Shown here: positions 1 through 14,600 of the stretch, one piece after another | How the letters are laid out: every line of letters begins with the position of its first letter | How positions within the stretch are numbered: the stretch's first letter is position 1 | From: Thamnaconus septentrionalis | Lineage: Eukaryota; Chordata; Actinopteri; Tetraodontiformes; Monacanthidae | Assembly: GCA_009823395.1 (NCBI GenBank) | Contig: CM020506.1 | Location: 21,658,501-21,722,500 of the forward strand | Reading direction: 5' to 3' | Length of the DNA stretch: 64,000 nt | Translations under genes and position numbers: made by a program | The notes under the pieces: generated by a model | What the model was told of the DNA's origin: nothing | Databases searched by the model: none | The model's input: only the letters and a program-made list of their open reading frames with translations

Positions 1-55
1 GAACATGGGGGCGCACGCCGTGGTCCTGGAGCTCCTGCAGATCCCATACGAGAAG
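1..55 (+). CDS. itpr1: itpr1 exon, truncated by window start
   Basis: Encodes [18 protein letters not shown] in the frame starting at base 2, with a GTAACC donor at 56. It belongs to the helical regulatory domain, near human residue 1230. The exon's 5' boundary is not in the window. Confidence 0.93.
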
Positions 56-3000
56 GTAACCTTCAGAAAAAGAACGTGGTGTCCGCTGAAAGGCAGCCTC
101 GCGAGCATCAAACAACCGTGTTCCTCTTCCAGGGAGAAGACCTGCGCATGCAAGACATCATGAAGCTGGCCCACCAGTTTCTGCAGAACTTCTGCGCCGG
201 AAACCAGCAAAACCAGGCCCTCCTGCACAAGCACATCAACCTCTTCCTCAACCCCGGGGTGAGCAGCAGCTGCCAGCCAACGAGGAGGCAGTCCGACAAC
301 ATAGCAGTCCAGTTTGAAACCTTAATAGCATAGAATAGAATAGAAAAGAATGCCTTTATTTACGGCATATTGTATATATACCGTGTATATATATATATAT
401 ACGTTATAAAGTAAGAAAAGAAAACAAATATTTACATCTATATGGACAGTTGGATCATTTACAAATTATTTACATAACGTTGAATACAAATAAGTATCTA
501 TGAAACCTCTTATCCTGTCTCGGTTCTCCTCTCCTGCCCTCAGATTTTAGAAGCCATCACCATGCAGCACATATTTATGAACAACTTCCAGCTCTGCAGC
601 GAGATCAATGAGCGTGTGGTGCAGCACTTTGTGCACTGCATTGAAACGCACGGCCGCAACGTCCAGTACCTGAAGTTCCTCCAGACCATCGTCAAAGCGG
701 AGAACAAGTTCATCAAAAAATGTCAGGACATCGTCATGGCAGAGGTCCGCGAACCGACTCTAACATTTTGACCATCTCAAGTCTCTCCAGGGGGATTTGG
801 TGTAACGTTTTCGTTTTTGACTCTGCAGCTCGTGAACGCAGGGGAAGACGTGTTGGTCTTCTACAACGACCGCGCCTCCTTCCAGACCCTGGTGCAGATG
901 ATGCGGTCAGAGCGGGACCGCATGGACGAGAACAGCCCTCTCATGTACCACATCCACCTGGTGGAGCTGCTGGCCGTCTGCACCGAGGGCAAGAACGTCT
1001 ACACCGAGATCAAGTGCAACTCCCTGTTACCGCTGGACGACATCGTGCGGGTGGTGACCCACGAGGACTGCATCCCTGAGGTGAATTTATCACCGTTTAT
1101 TTTTTAATCGCTTGATACGCATCCCTCCGTCAGCATAACTGGTGGATTTGTATCTTATCGCGCTGTAAAATGAAGTAACGAGGGACCGTGAAGCAAAAGA
1201 CCTTTAAGCATGGCCGAACTTAAAGATCCAGTGTGTAGAATTTGGCCTCATTTACGATTTTCATTTTGGTAAAAGCTTAATATACTGCCCCTAAATACAT
1301 TATGCAAAGTGTACACTCGCAGTACAATAAAAGCAATTTGGTTTTCCAACCCTTAGAACGGTTCTTATTTATATATAAGAACGTACATAGATATGTTAGC
1401 TGCCATCTTGCGCCACCATATTTCTAAGGAAGCCTGGTGTGAACAATCCAGGTCGCTTGACAGCGTGTTTCATGCATCCGCATCCTAAAAGGTAGACGAG
1501 ATATCTCAGTTTGTGCGTGAAGGCCACTGTAGTTGACTAGCAAGCTCGGGAGAGGGAGGGAGAGCGAGGATGCTGCAATCTAAACTGGGCCCACTTGATG
1601 TCGCAGTTTCCACTGGTAGCGGTCCATGGGTCATTTGGTCCCGTGCTGCACAGAAAGAATACTTAACTTCCGTTAAATTAATTCCATTTTATTTTCGTTT
1701 TGTTTTCGTCTGAACAATTTTATTTTGAAAAATTACCAGATTCTCTCCGTTACATCCATCTATAGCTCAACTCTTGACGCATGTCAAGGCGTTTGTCTCG
1801 GTCACGTGATACGTGACCGCTAGATTAAACACACGGGCCAGCAAGCTAGCTAGCAACATGAGGGAAAACAAGCGTCTTTGGAAAGAGGAGGCCCAGTGAG
1901 GAAACGGAAGAGCCCACGACTTCCAAGAAAAAGAAAGCAACATTTAACGACAATACCAGGAGTCCTACCACTAACTTTATCTCGACAGAAGATTCCTATG
2001 CAACAAGTCCACTCTGCTTGACATGCGGTAGCTGGCTCTCTAATGAGGCAATGAAGCCATCAAAACTGCTTGGCCACTCAGAGACCAAGCACCCTGCATT
2101 AAAAGACCAGCAACCTTTGGAGTATTGAGAAAGAAAAAAGCGTTATGTTGTTGTCGCCACTAATAAAGTTCCAAACGTGTTCACAGTGGATTCACGATTA
2201 CTATTATATTTAGAAAATACCATAGTTTTCATACCGGTCTGTGAAAATACTGTCTAACATTAAACCGGGCCATGGTGCAAAAAAGGTTGGGGACCGCTGC
2301 TCTAAAGGATAAAGCAAAGGACCTGGTACTGTCGCCTGGTTTTAAAACATAAAAAATTAGCATCAAGTCTTAAATCCTGACGTGAATGGAAGGATTCACG
2401 TCTGCTTTTCCTGCCTCACTCACCACTCACACCTCAGCATCTACAGGGTCGAAGGTCAATGCAAGATTCAGGAGTTATAGCAGGGAAGGAGGAAGAGGGA
2501 TTTCCCCTGTAAAACTGATATTATGAGCAATCTGGGCTTTCAGCGCCGCCGTCACTTCACTTTACAGGGCCTTGAAATAAACATTCTGGGGTTAATGGAG
2601 GGTCTGTGAAATCTGTGAACTCTCACGCCTCACATGCTCTGACAGCAGTTTTCAAGGGGGACGGCCTGGAGGACTTTCCTTGTTCTTTGAACCTCTTAGC
2701 CATGAGTTACAAAGAAAGAAATCTCTTGTTTTATTTCGTTTACATGCACAAAATTGTGAATAATAATGCATTCCTCACTAGTGGTTGGATACAACCTCTG
2801 ACAGTCTCGCCCCCCTTGTGGTTAATAATATAGCACACAATTCTTCTTCGAGACAATAAAGCAGCCCAGCATAAAGTCTTCCTGCTCCTGGCTGAACAAC
2901 TGCTCCTGATAAATGGATGCATGTTGGAAACAGCATGTATTTGTTTGGTTAGAAGTGTTGCAAATAACTATTGTTATTTTATGAAGATACATTGCAGATA

Positions 3001-6000
3001 CATTTCACACAACCTGCTCCCCCACCCTGGTCATGGCTCTGCTTCTCACCAATGGTTATCATCTCTTCCTCTGCTTGTGGCTTTGAAACAAATGCTCATG
3101 TATCGTTCTTCTTGAGTCTTCCCACCTAAAATACTCCTTTTTAAATATCAATACATAGTTTTACTTACTCTTACTATTGTGTTCTCACCTTGCCTCCCTC
3201 ACACATACAAACAACAGCTGGAAAACATCTCCTGGAGGCGTAACAGGGATGGGAGGGGGGAGGTCAAGGGAGTCATTGGAAGGTTGAAGTCATAAATCGT
3301 TTTGTTTTGTGAGAACTGTGGCCAAAATAAGACGAGAATGGAACAAAGTGGCACCAATGATCATGCCGTGTCAATGTTTCAGGTGAAGATTGCCTACATC
3401 AACTTCCTGAACCACTGCTACGTGGACACGGAGGTGGAGATGAAGGAGATCTACACCTCCAACCACATGTGGAAGCTCTTTGAGAACTTCCTGGTTGATA
3501 TCTGCAGGGTGAGTGAACACCAGGCGACATCCCGCCACCAACCCCCCCACCCCCCCCCACCACCCTCCTCCAAGCTGAGTCGTGAGCTTGTTTCAAAAAT
3601 TTACCGGGATTGTCGTCGTTTTGGTGTTTTGCAGGTTTGCAACAACACGAGCGACCGCAAGCATGCCGACACCATCCTGGAGCGCTACGTGACCGAGACG
3701 GTGATGAGCATCGTGACGACCTTCTTCAGCTCACCTTTCTCTGATCAAAGCACCAGCCTGCAGGTTTGTGACCGCCACGCATAAATCACGTGCCGGAGCT
3801 TTGAACTTCTCTTGAGTTCCTTCTCACTCAGCTTTGAACCTCAGTGTCGCTCCTTATGCAACAAGGCAATATTTCTTCTGACACAACACGAAATTACCTC
3901 CAGTGTTTCATGTGGAAAGGTGACATTTGATTTTATGAATGGAGGGGGGTGAGTTGACTTGTTTTGGATCCTCACTCACAATACCTGCACGTGAATAACT
4001 ATTAAGTGTTGCCCTCTAGGTTGCCGTCAGAAAGAATGTAAGTATTAATATGGTGTCAGAGCACTTGGGAAAAAAAACCCCATCAAATAGAAGTGAAGTG
4101 ATAGAAGTTTTATTTTAATAGAACTTTTGTTCATGTCTTATTCTCCTAAATATCCTGTGGTCCTTTATTGATGTAGTCCTTAGACAGTGTTCCTGTAGTT
4201 CCTGGTCAGATATGAAGAAGCTGTCAAGTGGAGATTGTTGAAGCTCTCTGAAGTGCTTATTGTTGTCTCTACAGACTACCATTAATATTATTATTTCTTG
4301 AAATTATTTGACTGTATCCTAGGTGAAGTATAACATTCAGTGGTGGGAAAAAAACGTTTTTGTACGCCTCATGTATTTGTACTATACATGTATTTGTACT
4401 ATATTCTATAATACAAGAAGAAAAAAAAAAACCCTAAGTTTCCATTTTTTTTGTGTCTCTATGATGCAGCAAAACCTTTTGAACTCCCCCCCCTTCCAAA
4501 AGCTTTGTTCCCACCCCTGTCTGGACCGTTTAGTTTTTTTGTTTTGTTATTTTCTTATATTTAATGGTCTGGCGCAGTTGCAGTGTAAACAAAACATCCC
4601 ACACACCGAGCCAAGGCGACTTGCACTACAGAGCCAGTAGCCGTAGCTGGTACCTAATTATCCTTTGAGATGTGCAGAACTGTGCGTGCCATTGATTTCT
4701 CTGCTCATATTTACTTGCTGTTTGTGACCCCTGCTGCAGGCCTCTCTGTTGGGGAAAATATTCCAGGTATTTGTTGTAAACTCAATTTGGTGGGAGAAAC
4801 ACAGGGCTTGGCGTCACAGTGTCCTGCGGGGGTGAAAGAGATGATGGGAGATTTCTCTTGCTTCCTGGGAGTTTGTTTTCTGGGAAACTAAGTAACCCAC
4901 TTTGGGTGGGTGGGTGTGTGTGTGTGTGTACGTGTGAGTGAGTGAGTGAGTGAGTGAGTCCGTGCTGACATACACGCACACAAATCAAGAAAATCGAATC
5001 ATGTCCTGTCTCACTGTCATCCCTCTGTTCTCCGCAGACAAGGCAGCCAGTCTTTGTCCAGCTGCTGCAGGCTGTGTTCCGAGTGTACCACTGCAACTGG
5101 CTGATCCCAGTGCAGAAAGGCTCTGTTGAGAGCTGCATCAAAGTGCTCTCTGATGTTGGTAAGATTCATATCGATCACCTGGGCTAGTTTGAGACGTAGC
5201 CAAGTTTCCACACTTAGGAAATTTTCACCCCCCTTTTTTTTTTTTTTTTTTTTTATTTCATCCTGTTCTGCACTTTCTCAACTTATATGTTTACATCCTC
5301 AGCTTGATTATTTGATAAATTATTTATGTACAGTTTCGTCTCATATTACATATTATATTGTACATACAGTAAAAGCCATACAGCAGTGGGGGAAAAAAGT
5401 TTTCGGGCACCCTTCAAAATAAAAATTTTGGGGGGTTTCAAAAGGTCTGATTGCATCAGAGACACACAAACACATATACATTATTCAGTTGTTTATTGTT
5501 AATAAGACAAAATAAGAAAACAAAGTGTTTTATAGTTGTAGTACTCTGGATGTGTTGCAAGGGACGTCATCTTGAGGAAACATCCAGACTGAAGGCTGAT
5601 TCTTAGTTCTCAGTACGTCACAAATGTATGAGGTGTCTAAAAACCTTTCCCACCTCTTTATATTGTGTATATTTCACAGTGTAGTTGTAGTTTCATAGTA
5701 TAGTTGTAACAGAAGTGTCTTGTTCTCCATGTCATGCTACTGCGCATCCATGTGCACCCCGGACAAATAAAGTTGTTTATATTTATTGAGTTCAATAAAA
5801 TGAGATAAAATGAAAAAATACATAAAATAAAAGCAAATAAAAATGTGATACTAATGACTTATCTCTCTAAAAAATGTATAAATCAGTGCTTTCACAGGTA
5901 GCGCACAGTATGAAGTTACTGAAATACATTTTTTATTCCATAAAAGCATAACCAAAAAAGTTAGAGTAAACAAAAAACAAAATAGTGGAAAAATAACACA

Positions 6001-6079
6001 CAAACACAAACATGATGAGCACTTTTGAACAATATATTTGTATTTATCTGTATATGTACTGTATATCTAATGTCAATTT

Positions 6080-6157
<78 letters not shown>

Positions 6158-9100
6158 GTATTTTTTTAAACCGTGTGCTTTGGGCAGCCAAAGGCAGAGC
6201 GATAGCCATCCCCGTGGACCTCGACAACCAGGTGCACAGCCTGTTTGTGAAATCCAACAACATTGTTCAGAAAACAGCCATGAGTTGGAGACTGTCGGCC
6301 CGCAACGCTGCCCGCCGGGACTCTGTGGTGACCGCCTCCAGGGACTACCGAAACATCATTGAAAGGCTGCAGGTACAGTACACTGTTAAGGCCCCCCTCT
6401 AAGTCCCAATGCAATGTGAGCCTGAGGGCAGCGGTAAGGATGTTCCTCTCCCTGAACTTCAGGACATCGTGTCAGCCCTCGAGGACCGCCTGCGCCCTCT
6501 GGTCCAGGCCGAGCTGTCGGTCCTGGTGGACGTGCTGCACCGGCCCGAGCTGCTCTTCCCTGAAAACACCGACTCCCGCAAGAAGTGCGAGAGTGGAGGT
6601 TTCATTTGCAAGTAAGCCCTCAAAAATAAAGCCTCAAGATTTCCCTTCTATAATCTCAGTGAGTAACGAATTAAAAGGGGCTAATGCCTTCACGTTTCCA
6701 CAGGCTCATCAAACATACCAAGCAGCTGCTGGAGGAGAATGAAGAGAGGCTGTGCATCAAAGTTTTGCAAACACTGCGAGAGATGATGACCAAAGACCGT
6801 GGGTATGGAGAAAAGGTAAGGAGAAGCTGATGTTACATGGATACTGACTGCATAAAGTTTATATATGCGATTTTTTTTAATCAAATTTATTAGAATCAGA
6901 ATCAGAATCAGAATAGCCTTTATTGTCACTGTAGCAGAAGATACAATGAAATTGCATGGCAACACCCTTTGTGCAAAACAATATTAAAAATATAAGACCT
7001 AAAGATAAAAAACCAAACAAAAAACATTACATTGAAATTACATTTCATTCAGGTAATGAAACTAAGTAAAATCCAAATAAAAAAATCAGAAAGAAAACAA
7101 GAGCACAATTGTTTGAGTTTATAGGAGATCTTTTAGTCCCTTTATAAAGTAGACAATGTCAGATTAATTTTATATAAATTAATAACGTACACTGTATTAG
7201 TATAGGCAGACAATCCTCATGACCTCTACCGTGAACCTTTAAACCAAATATTTCTAATGCTAGATTACGGCATTGGCGTAACATTTTAGTTGCTTTCAAG
7301 GTGATGAAGACCGCATTTATACCTCCCGGCCAGTAGGTGCCGCACTCATTCATGTCTCACTATTATTCTTCTGCTTTCCTGGTTGACACAACTGATCACG
7401 TCATCGCAGCATGTGAAGTGAGGAATTGTTCATGGTAGTAATGAATTTCTAGAATGAATCCACACATTGTTTTATTTTAACAAAGCACAGCTCTGTTTGT
7501 CATATCATTTATTTAAAGTTGCTGTTCTGATATTTGTTTGTTGTTGCCTAGACAATTTTAGCTAAAATGGTCCATTAGATACTACAACGCATCTGCTTAC
7601 CTGTCCACCAAAGAGGTTTCATCTTTCAATTTTCATCACAGTGGAAACGCTGAACCAATATGACCCAAAATATATATATGGACTGATAGCAAAATGCACC
7701 TGCACGTTTCGGGGCATTTCTGCAGTTAACCTGTAACCACTCAACTTAACTCAACTCAGTGCATAGTCAGCCAACACACACTCAGGTGTATGTACTGGCC
7801 TAATACATATTTTGGGCTTAGTAAACTTTTTACCCAATTATTCCACCACTATAATTTTATTTTTTTAAGAATATTTACACTTTCTGAAGGTTTTATCGAA
7901 ACGCAATAAATGATCTCTGTGACTAAGTCGCAAAGTCATAATTCAAACAATTACATAAAAAAGCATTGTAATGCTAAAATTGAGATTCTGTTTGTTAAGA
8001 TACACTTTATTTTGAAGGGCATCCTCGTGGACCTTCTGTCAGATTTCCCGCTGTCAATAAAGTCCAGGTGGACAATTTCTTTGCTTTCAAGAGAATAAAG
8101 CAACATTAGCTTTTGTTTTGTTGTTTTCAATGTGGGTAATATCCACTTTGAAATACAAATACTGTTTCCCTTATGCACCAAAAATACAACTACAAACTTA
8201 ACTCACTGAACTAACATGCTGTGGCTGTACAGTTGACCTCTGCTTCAACTTCCTCTTTCCTGTGTTGTTATCTAACCACACTCAAACCCTGTGTTCTCTT
8301 TCAGCTCAGGGCCTTTGATGATGAGTTGGATATGCCTAAGGTTGTTCTTCTTTTTCTTCCAATCGTTGCGCTTGTTTCTTTTGTGCCGTTTGTGTGTCGT
8401 GCACGTGCTAGACTTGTGTGTCTTTGAATGGAATGTGGCTGCGGTGGTTGTGCGCTGTAGCTAGTCGAGGCTCTGGTTGCAGCTGGTGCATAGCAGGGGA
8501 CCCAATTTTTTTTCTTCTTTTTTTTCTCTTTTTAACCAAAACACCTGCTCGAGAACTTAAAGCGACATATAGATCAACTGAAAAACGTTCAGAAGCGACC
8601 AGAGACGATATGGGGAGATGGGAGCTGCAGCCGACTGCTGCACTTGCCCCCAGTTGCAAAGTGACTTTCTTGAATCTGCTCATCTGTCAGCCCATAAATC
8701 ACAACTTTGCAAAGATATAAACTGCCTTCAAGGTCCAACATGACTCAAATTCACTCAACTAATTACTTCAATCATCATTTTGTGTCTCTCGCCTGTCGGT
8801 GAAAGTGCCCAAAGTCAGAAAGGTATTCCCTTATTCCTTCAGCTTTTAAGAAAGTATGTCCTTAAACAATTTAGAAAAAGATTTCTCCTTTGTGAGGTCA
8901 CAAAGGGCGCAGCTACGTCACTGATACCTCTCCCAGGTGAGTGACAACTCCCCCAGCCAGGTGTGTCCATTCTACTTTTTTTCCCTGACAAATATTTGCA
9001 AGGGAAAAATACATCTTGGTGTCTTGCAGGATGCTACAAACAGGAGGCTAACTATGTTAACTATATATACATATATATATATTTAATTGATTTTGCAAGG

Positions 9101-10178
9101 CTGTTCTACTAGAGTCATACAAAATAAAAACTAAACTAAAAATCAGACGAGATTTTATTCCAGTGGCAGGAGAGACTCCGTCAGTTTCCTTTTTCTACCG
9201 GTGACTCGCCAGGTCGTCCTTTACCATGACTGCTGGTGGCGAGGCCATAAAACAGCCCAAACGCTTCCTTTTGCGTCATTTCACAATGTGCTTTATTATC
9301 TCTGCCAACGTTCAAACCGTTTCCTGGGTGTTTCCCCTGTATTCTCTTCAGGTCCCAATAGGGGGCACTATTACTGTGCCTGCATGCTCCCCTGAGCCAG
9401 TGCGCGTGTGTGTTTGTGTGCGTGCTAACAAGTGTGTGTGTTTGCAAGGCTGTGGCAGTGGCTGAGGCTGTGTCCTACTTTTCAGTGCCTGAGAGCTGCA
9501 CGATTCCTGGGCCCCTGCCAGCTCTGGGTTACATAAGAGACGGGCTTTTTTTTTTTTTTTCTTTCCTGGAACTCAGCCTCACCGCCAATGTGTGACCTTC
9601 AGCTTTAATTGCCAATAAATGTGGAGAAGCTGTTTACCCACAGTGCCGTGCGTGCGCGCGCGCGCCTGCGGCAAATCCCGCGTGCCCGCTGGACTGAGCG
9701 AAACGAACCTCGCACACACACACACACCTGTCAGATGTTGTATCCGTCTGTCTGCACATTAAAAGCGGCTCACTTGTAACACCGGTGGACCCCACCCCAT
9801 CTAAAGTCTGCCAGCGCTCATCTATTTTCTCCTCTTCCCCCCCCGTCCGGCCCTTTTAAGTCACTGTGACACAATTTCTTCGCTACTCCCCTCGCCCGCT
9901 CGCGCCACCGTCCAGGGGACGCAAACACACACCCACACTGTGTAAACTTCCAAAAAAAAAAAAAGTTAGCCGGTTGTGTAGGCACGACGGGGTTCTGTGT
10001 CCTGGCGAAGGGGCCGCCTGCAGAAACGCAGAGCGTGAGACTCGCTCAACAGGAAACCCGGCTTAAATAGGTCAGTAGTGCAGTAAAAACCATAGTCGTT
10101 GTTTTATCTCCTTCGGTGTTTGTCAGGATCACGACGGAAACTCGCATATTATAGGACCTCGCTCGTGCGCGCGCCCGC

Positions 10179-10214
<36 letters not shown>

Positions 10215-10641
10215 GTGATAAAAGTCAGGAGGTGGTTATCGGCCATTGCTCTTTGCCTGCCGCGGTTATGTAAGAGCCATCAGAATTCAGGATACACTTT
10301 TTGGGCTTCGGTCTCAAATTCCCAGGCCCCCCCCTTACCCCCACCCCGTCTCCCTAGCTGTGTGTGTGTGTGTGTGTGTGTGTGTGGAACATGCCTCAGT
10401 ATTGGGTGTGTGTGTCCGTGCGTGCGTGCGTGTGTGGCCCAGTCATTTAGTTATGCAACCACCTCATGCTCGAAGGAATTGAAAAAAACAGAAAGAGTTT
10501 ACCTTGTTGCTTCCTCTGACATTGTTGCTCGTCGAGCTGGCTGCTGTGCTCAACCTCTCTTTGATCAATGTAGTGGCCATTTGTGGTATTGCAACTGAAA
10601 ACTGAAATCGCAGTCCAACTAGCATCTTCGTATATTTATAT

Positions 10642-10688
<47 letters not shown>

Positions 10689-11625
10689 CAACATATTGGA
10701 TTATTTATTTGGAGAGTTTTTTTTAGATTATCCGGGTTGGATTTTCAAGCGCTGTTGCCTCACTGCAAAAAAGGTTCCACGTCCAGTTTGCCACCCGAAG
10801 CAAATCATGTGACGAGTCTGCATGTCCTCCGGTGCCGGGCGATGTAAAGCTTGTGTTGCTGCGCACTGGAGAACTAAGTCATCTGCCATGAAAATTACAG
10901 TTTTCGGTTGAATCCACAAACAGCCCGGCTGGCGGTAAACCCCAGCGTTCATGTCACAGCAGTGACCACGAGTTTACACATGATTCAGCCTAAGCCCGCA
11001 AAGTACGTGTTTATCAATGGAAAAATACCCTCGACGTAAAGAAGAACGCACCCTGTGCGGCGTTGTGGGTATGCGTGCCTGCGCGTTTCCGATTGTGAAG
11101 AACTGCGAGGTGCGAGAGCGATATCGCGGCCGTGGGGGTTTGCCGTGGGGGGTTTCCAGGCCGGGTGGATGTGGCTGCTTGCGAGAGGTTCCCCTGTGGC
11201 ATCTCTGGTCGCACTGTCGGAGGATGAGCTGCGTATTTCATGTCAATCAGAATGTCGCTCCTCTCCTTGATGTGGCTGCGCAGGAGTATGTACAGACCAG
11301 ACGTGGAGGATCCGCGCCAGACTGCGTCTTCCTCCCCGGGCCAGCGGCTGAACTTTGGCCCACAGTGAAAATCAACTGTTCTGTTCGGGGTGTCGACTCG
11401 CCGACAAATAAGTGGCGTCTTAGCGGAAGCTCAACGTCTCGTTGTCCTCAAAAGTAATTGAAATATCGCAATATGTGTCGCTTTTTTCAATATCTAAGAT
11501 CTTTACAATGCAGCCTTGTTTTAATGCAGTTTTATAATGCAGTTTTGCTTTTTTTGCTCTGTATATATTTTTTAGCCATTATAAAAATTGAAAACTTCAA
11601 ACCCCTACGCAAACAAACAAACAAC

Positions 11626-11657
<32 letters not shown>

Positions 11658-14600
11658 CAAATATGCATTCGAGATATGTTTTTAGGCTTTGGAGCAGTAA
11701 GTGCATCTGAGCCAGTGTTTAAGATCATTTTTGCGTATAGGCTCGTGTGTCACGTCACACACAGGTGTCTTCTGTCTGTCACAATGACAGCAACAGTAGC
11801 TGCACTCTGGGCGCAGCAGTTTCAGTCTGCCTTTAAAAAAAAAAAAAAAAATTCCTCAAGTAAATTCAATAAAACAAAAAAAAAAAAAAAACAACACACG
11901 TAAATTTGAATGTATTTTAACCACGCAGATACACACAGGCCTAAGAAGGCACACATTTGATGAACATTTTCATCTCTCGATCCAGATGCATGACTTTGTT
12001 TCTCATCCACATCTAAACACTGTGTCAGAGGAACATGTTTTGAAGTCTTGTTCTGCAGAAGGAGACTCCACACTGGTCTGGAACATCTTCACTTCTCCGC
12101 CTCCCTGCCTTCAACACATACACTGTCCATACATACATCACACCCCTGGCCTGGCCTCAGTGACACCTAATGTCAAACTTTTGTAAATCTCAGTAAATTT
12201 TTTCCCCTAACCTGCCGTCTTTTCCTCGCTCCGTTTCTTGCCGTCTGTGACAGATGGCCACTGTAAGCAGCTCTGTGTCACTGGCTCTGTGGCCCAGTTC
12301 CTTTTGCAGTGATTATGTAACTCTAACCTCAGTGCCCCTCACCGGCCCCTCCTAATGTGTCTTTTACATAACATGTGGGGATTGCTTTTCTTTCCCTTTT
12401 CCATTTCTGAAAATGCTGCCTGTGGCTTCTGATATTTTTTTTTGAAAACTAGAAACAGGAAAGGTTCTACTGTTGGTTAACGGAGAATCCTTTTAACTGA
12501 GCTCCCCAATCACATTAGCCTTTTTTTTTGCATCTCAAGAGAAAGTTTAATATTGCAAAAACTCTGTGAGGAAAGAAGTGCTGTGCAAGGCCCTGTTGAG
12601 AATGTCAGAGGAACACATGAGTTTTACACAGCAACCAAACGAGGAAAAACTGACAGGTGTGCCCTTTAAACATGTCCAAAGGCCAAAGACCTCATTTTCA
12701 TTTCTTTACATTATTGTTACATTTGATATGTTGATATGTCATGTGTGTAAATAAGAATAAATACAATGTAGCGACTGCTGCTTGGCTTCCTAAACATGCA
12801 CCAGCATAGTTCTTGCTTCTCAGCGCTGAGTGAATGGCACTTTGCACCTGCACGACTCCGCACGGCTCGTTCAAACGACTGCAAATGGATGTAAATGTGA
12901 TTTTTGTGTTCTTTTTTTTTTTTTTTTCTTCACCTCTGCTGCATGAGTACTAACCCTACCCTGTATGTGTTTGTTGGACCACTGTGCCCACCCCCCTCAC
13001 TGCACCAAGCAGCTGGATCAGAACCAGCCTGAGAAGCTGCTGGAGGACCAGAAGAGGGTATGTTTGCTCTGACAGCGGCGGCTCGGCTTCACCCGCAGCT
13101 CACACACTTGGTTTGATTTCACACGCCGCGTGACGTTTCAGCGAACTTTGCTGCCACACACTGTTTGTTTGTCTTTGTTTGTTTGTCAACTTTCGTTGCT
13201 TGATTTCACTCCCCCGAACCCTCGAAGTTTAGCATAGTTTTTCTTCCATTACAGAGAGCTTATCTCCACCTGACCCCAGGGGTGGGCAGACTTTTTGACT
13301 GCTGGGCCACAGTGGGTTCTCAAATGTGACAGAGGGGTCGGAGCAGCAGCAGATGGATGGAGTGTTCTGGTGGCCCACCTCATAGGAGAAAAAAAAAAAT
13401 ATATCATGGGATATGTATAAAACGTGCTTTAATGTCAATTGAAAATGAACAAAAGCAAATTTACAACAAAATCTGTGTCTTTGAAGCCCCTCGGTATTTC
13501 GCTCTTTATTGAAACGACTCTTAAAACACTGAAAAATGGATGAAATACAGCTATTTTATGACATACGGCCCCCGGGTCGTAGTTTGCCCATGCCTGCCCA
13601 ACCCCTCTTTCCTAGAGGTATAAATGACAAAGCAGTGACCTTTTTTTTTTACAGAATGTGTCCACAAGAGAAACTGGCTTTTATTAATGTCTGGGTTCCA
13701 GTCATGTGGTTATGATGACGCATTCAGGAAGGGCAGGAAGCAGAAACGGATCAGTTCGAGCAAATTGCAGCCACTGTAAACTACGCAAAGCAATGACGTC
13801 TTTCTACGGGACAGATCCTCAGCAACTACCCTGCGTTTCACTTCCTGCCCTCTGTTGCGAGTTTCAGTGGGTGAAACAGGAGCGACAAAGCTTGTTTTGG
13901 TCGGGGTTTGCTGCTCTCGAGTGTTTAGCGGAAATTCTGGAAAACAGAATTCGACGGAAAGAGTAAACCGCCATCAGCTTCCCAGAAACGTGGTCTGTTT
14001 ATTACAAATTTTCCAAAAATGATCATTCAAAACAAACATGTCCCTCGTGCAATCATGCTTCAGTCTGCATGTCAATCTCTTCATTTGCAAAATGTTTCTA
14101 CAGGACAGATCCTCAGACACCAGCCTGCTTTTCACTTCCTGCCCTCCGTCTTCAGCCCTATGGCATCACGTGAAAGCAAACTATTAGTGATCTCCAGATA
14201 CCGATCTAGATTTTTGAGTGAGATTTCATTATCTTTCACAAGGGCAAATAAAGACCTTTTACCAAGACGATGGGCATCAGGCTCTCTGGGGCTGCTGATT
14301 AAATGTCCCGAACACACAGTACTTATATTCACCACCACGCCACGGCTGTCATTTCACCATGTCCACCATGGGGTGGCTTTTATTCCTCCCCATCTTTTTT
14401 TTTTTTTTTAAGACTGTATAGAGTTCAACAAGTATATATCTAGCGAAGGAGATGGCTGACAAGAATTTCTTTCAGCGCCGCTAACGAGAGTCATTGGTTA
14501 TACAACAAGTTGTATTTTTAGCAAGGACACAATGAGGATTTGGCTGAAAGAGAGAAAGAAAGAAAGAAAGAAAAGGGCGGCGCTCCTCAGCGAGACCGGC

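Larger units (their letters stand above)
1081..3382 (+). other. itpr1: itpr1 intron
   Basis: Filled from 1219 to 2305 by a MITE and a hAT remnant. The remainder to 3382 shows no gene or clear element. Confidence 0.9.
6816..13009 (+). other. itpr1: itpr1 SII intron (6.2 kb)
   Basis: Contains a retroposon tail (6889), the possible cassette exon (8305), CA/AT microsatellites, and D-boxes at 7951, 9529, 10266, 12313 and 12364. A moderately GC-rich part lies at 9640-10040. No independent gene seen. Confidence 0.85.

Noticed and set aside
6012..6402. Open frames rich in Cys-Val or Thr-His over the GT tract
   Set aside because: They are translations of the (GT)n microsatellite. The real exon 6188-6372 uses the frame fixed by splice phase.
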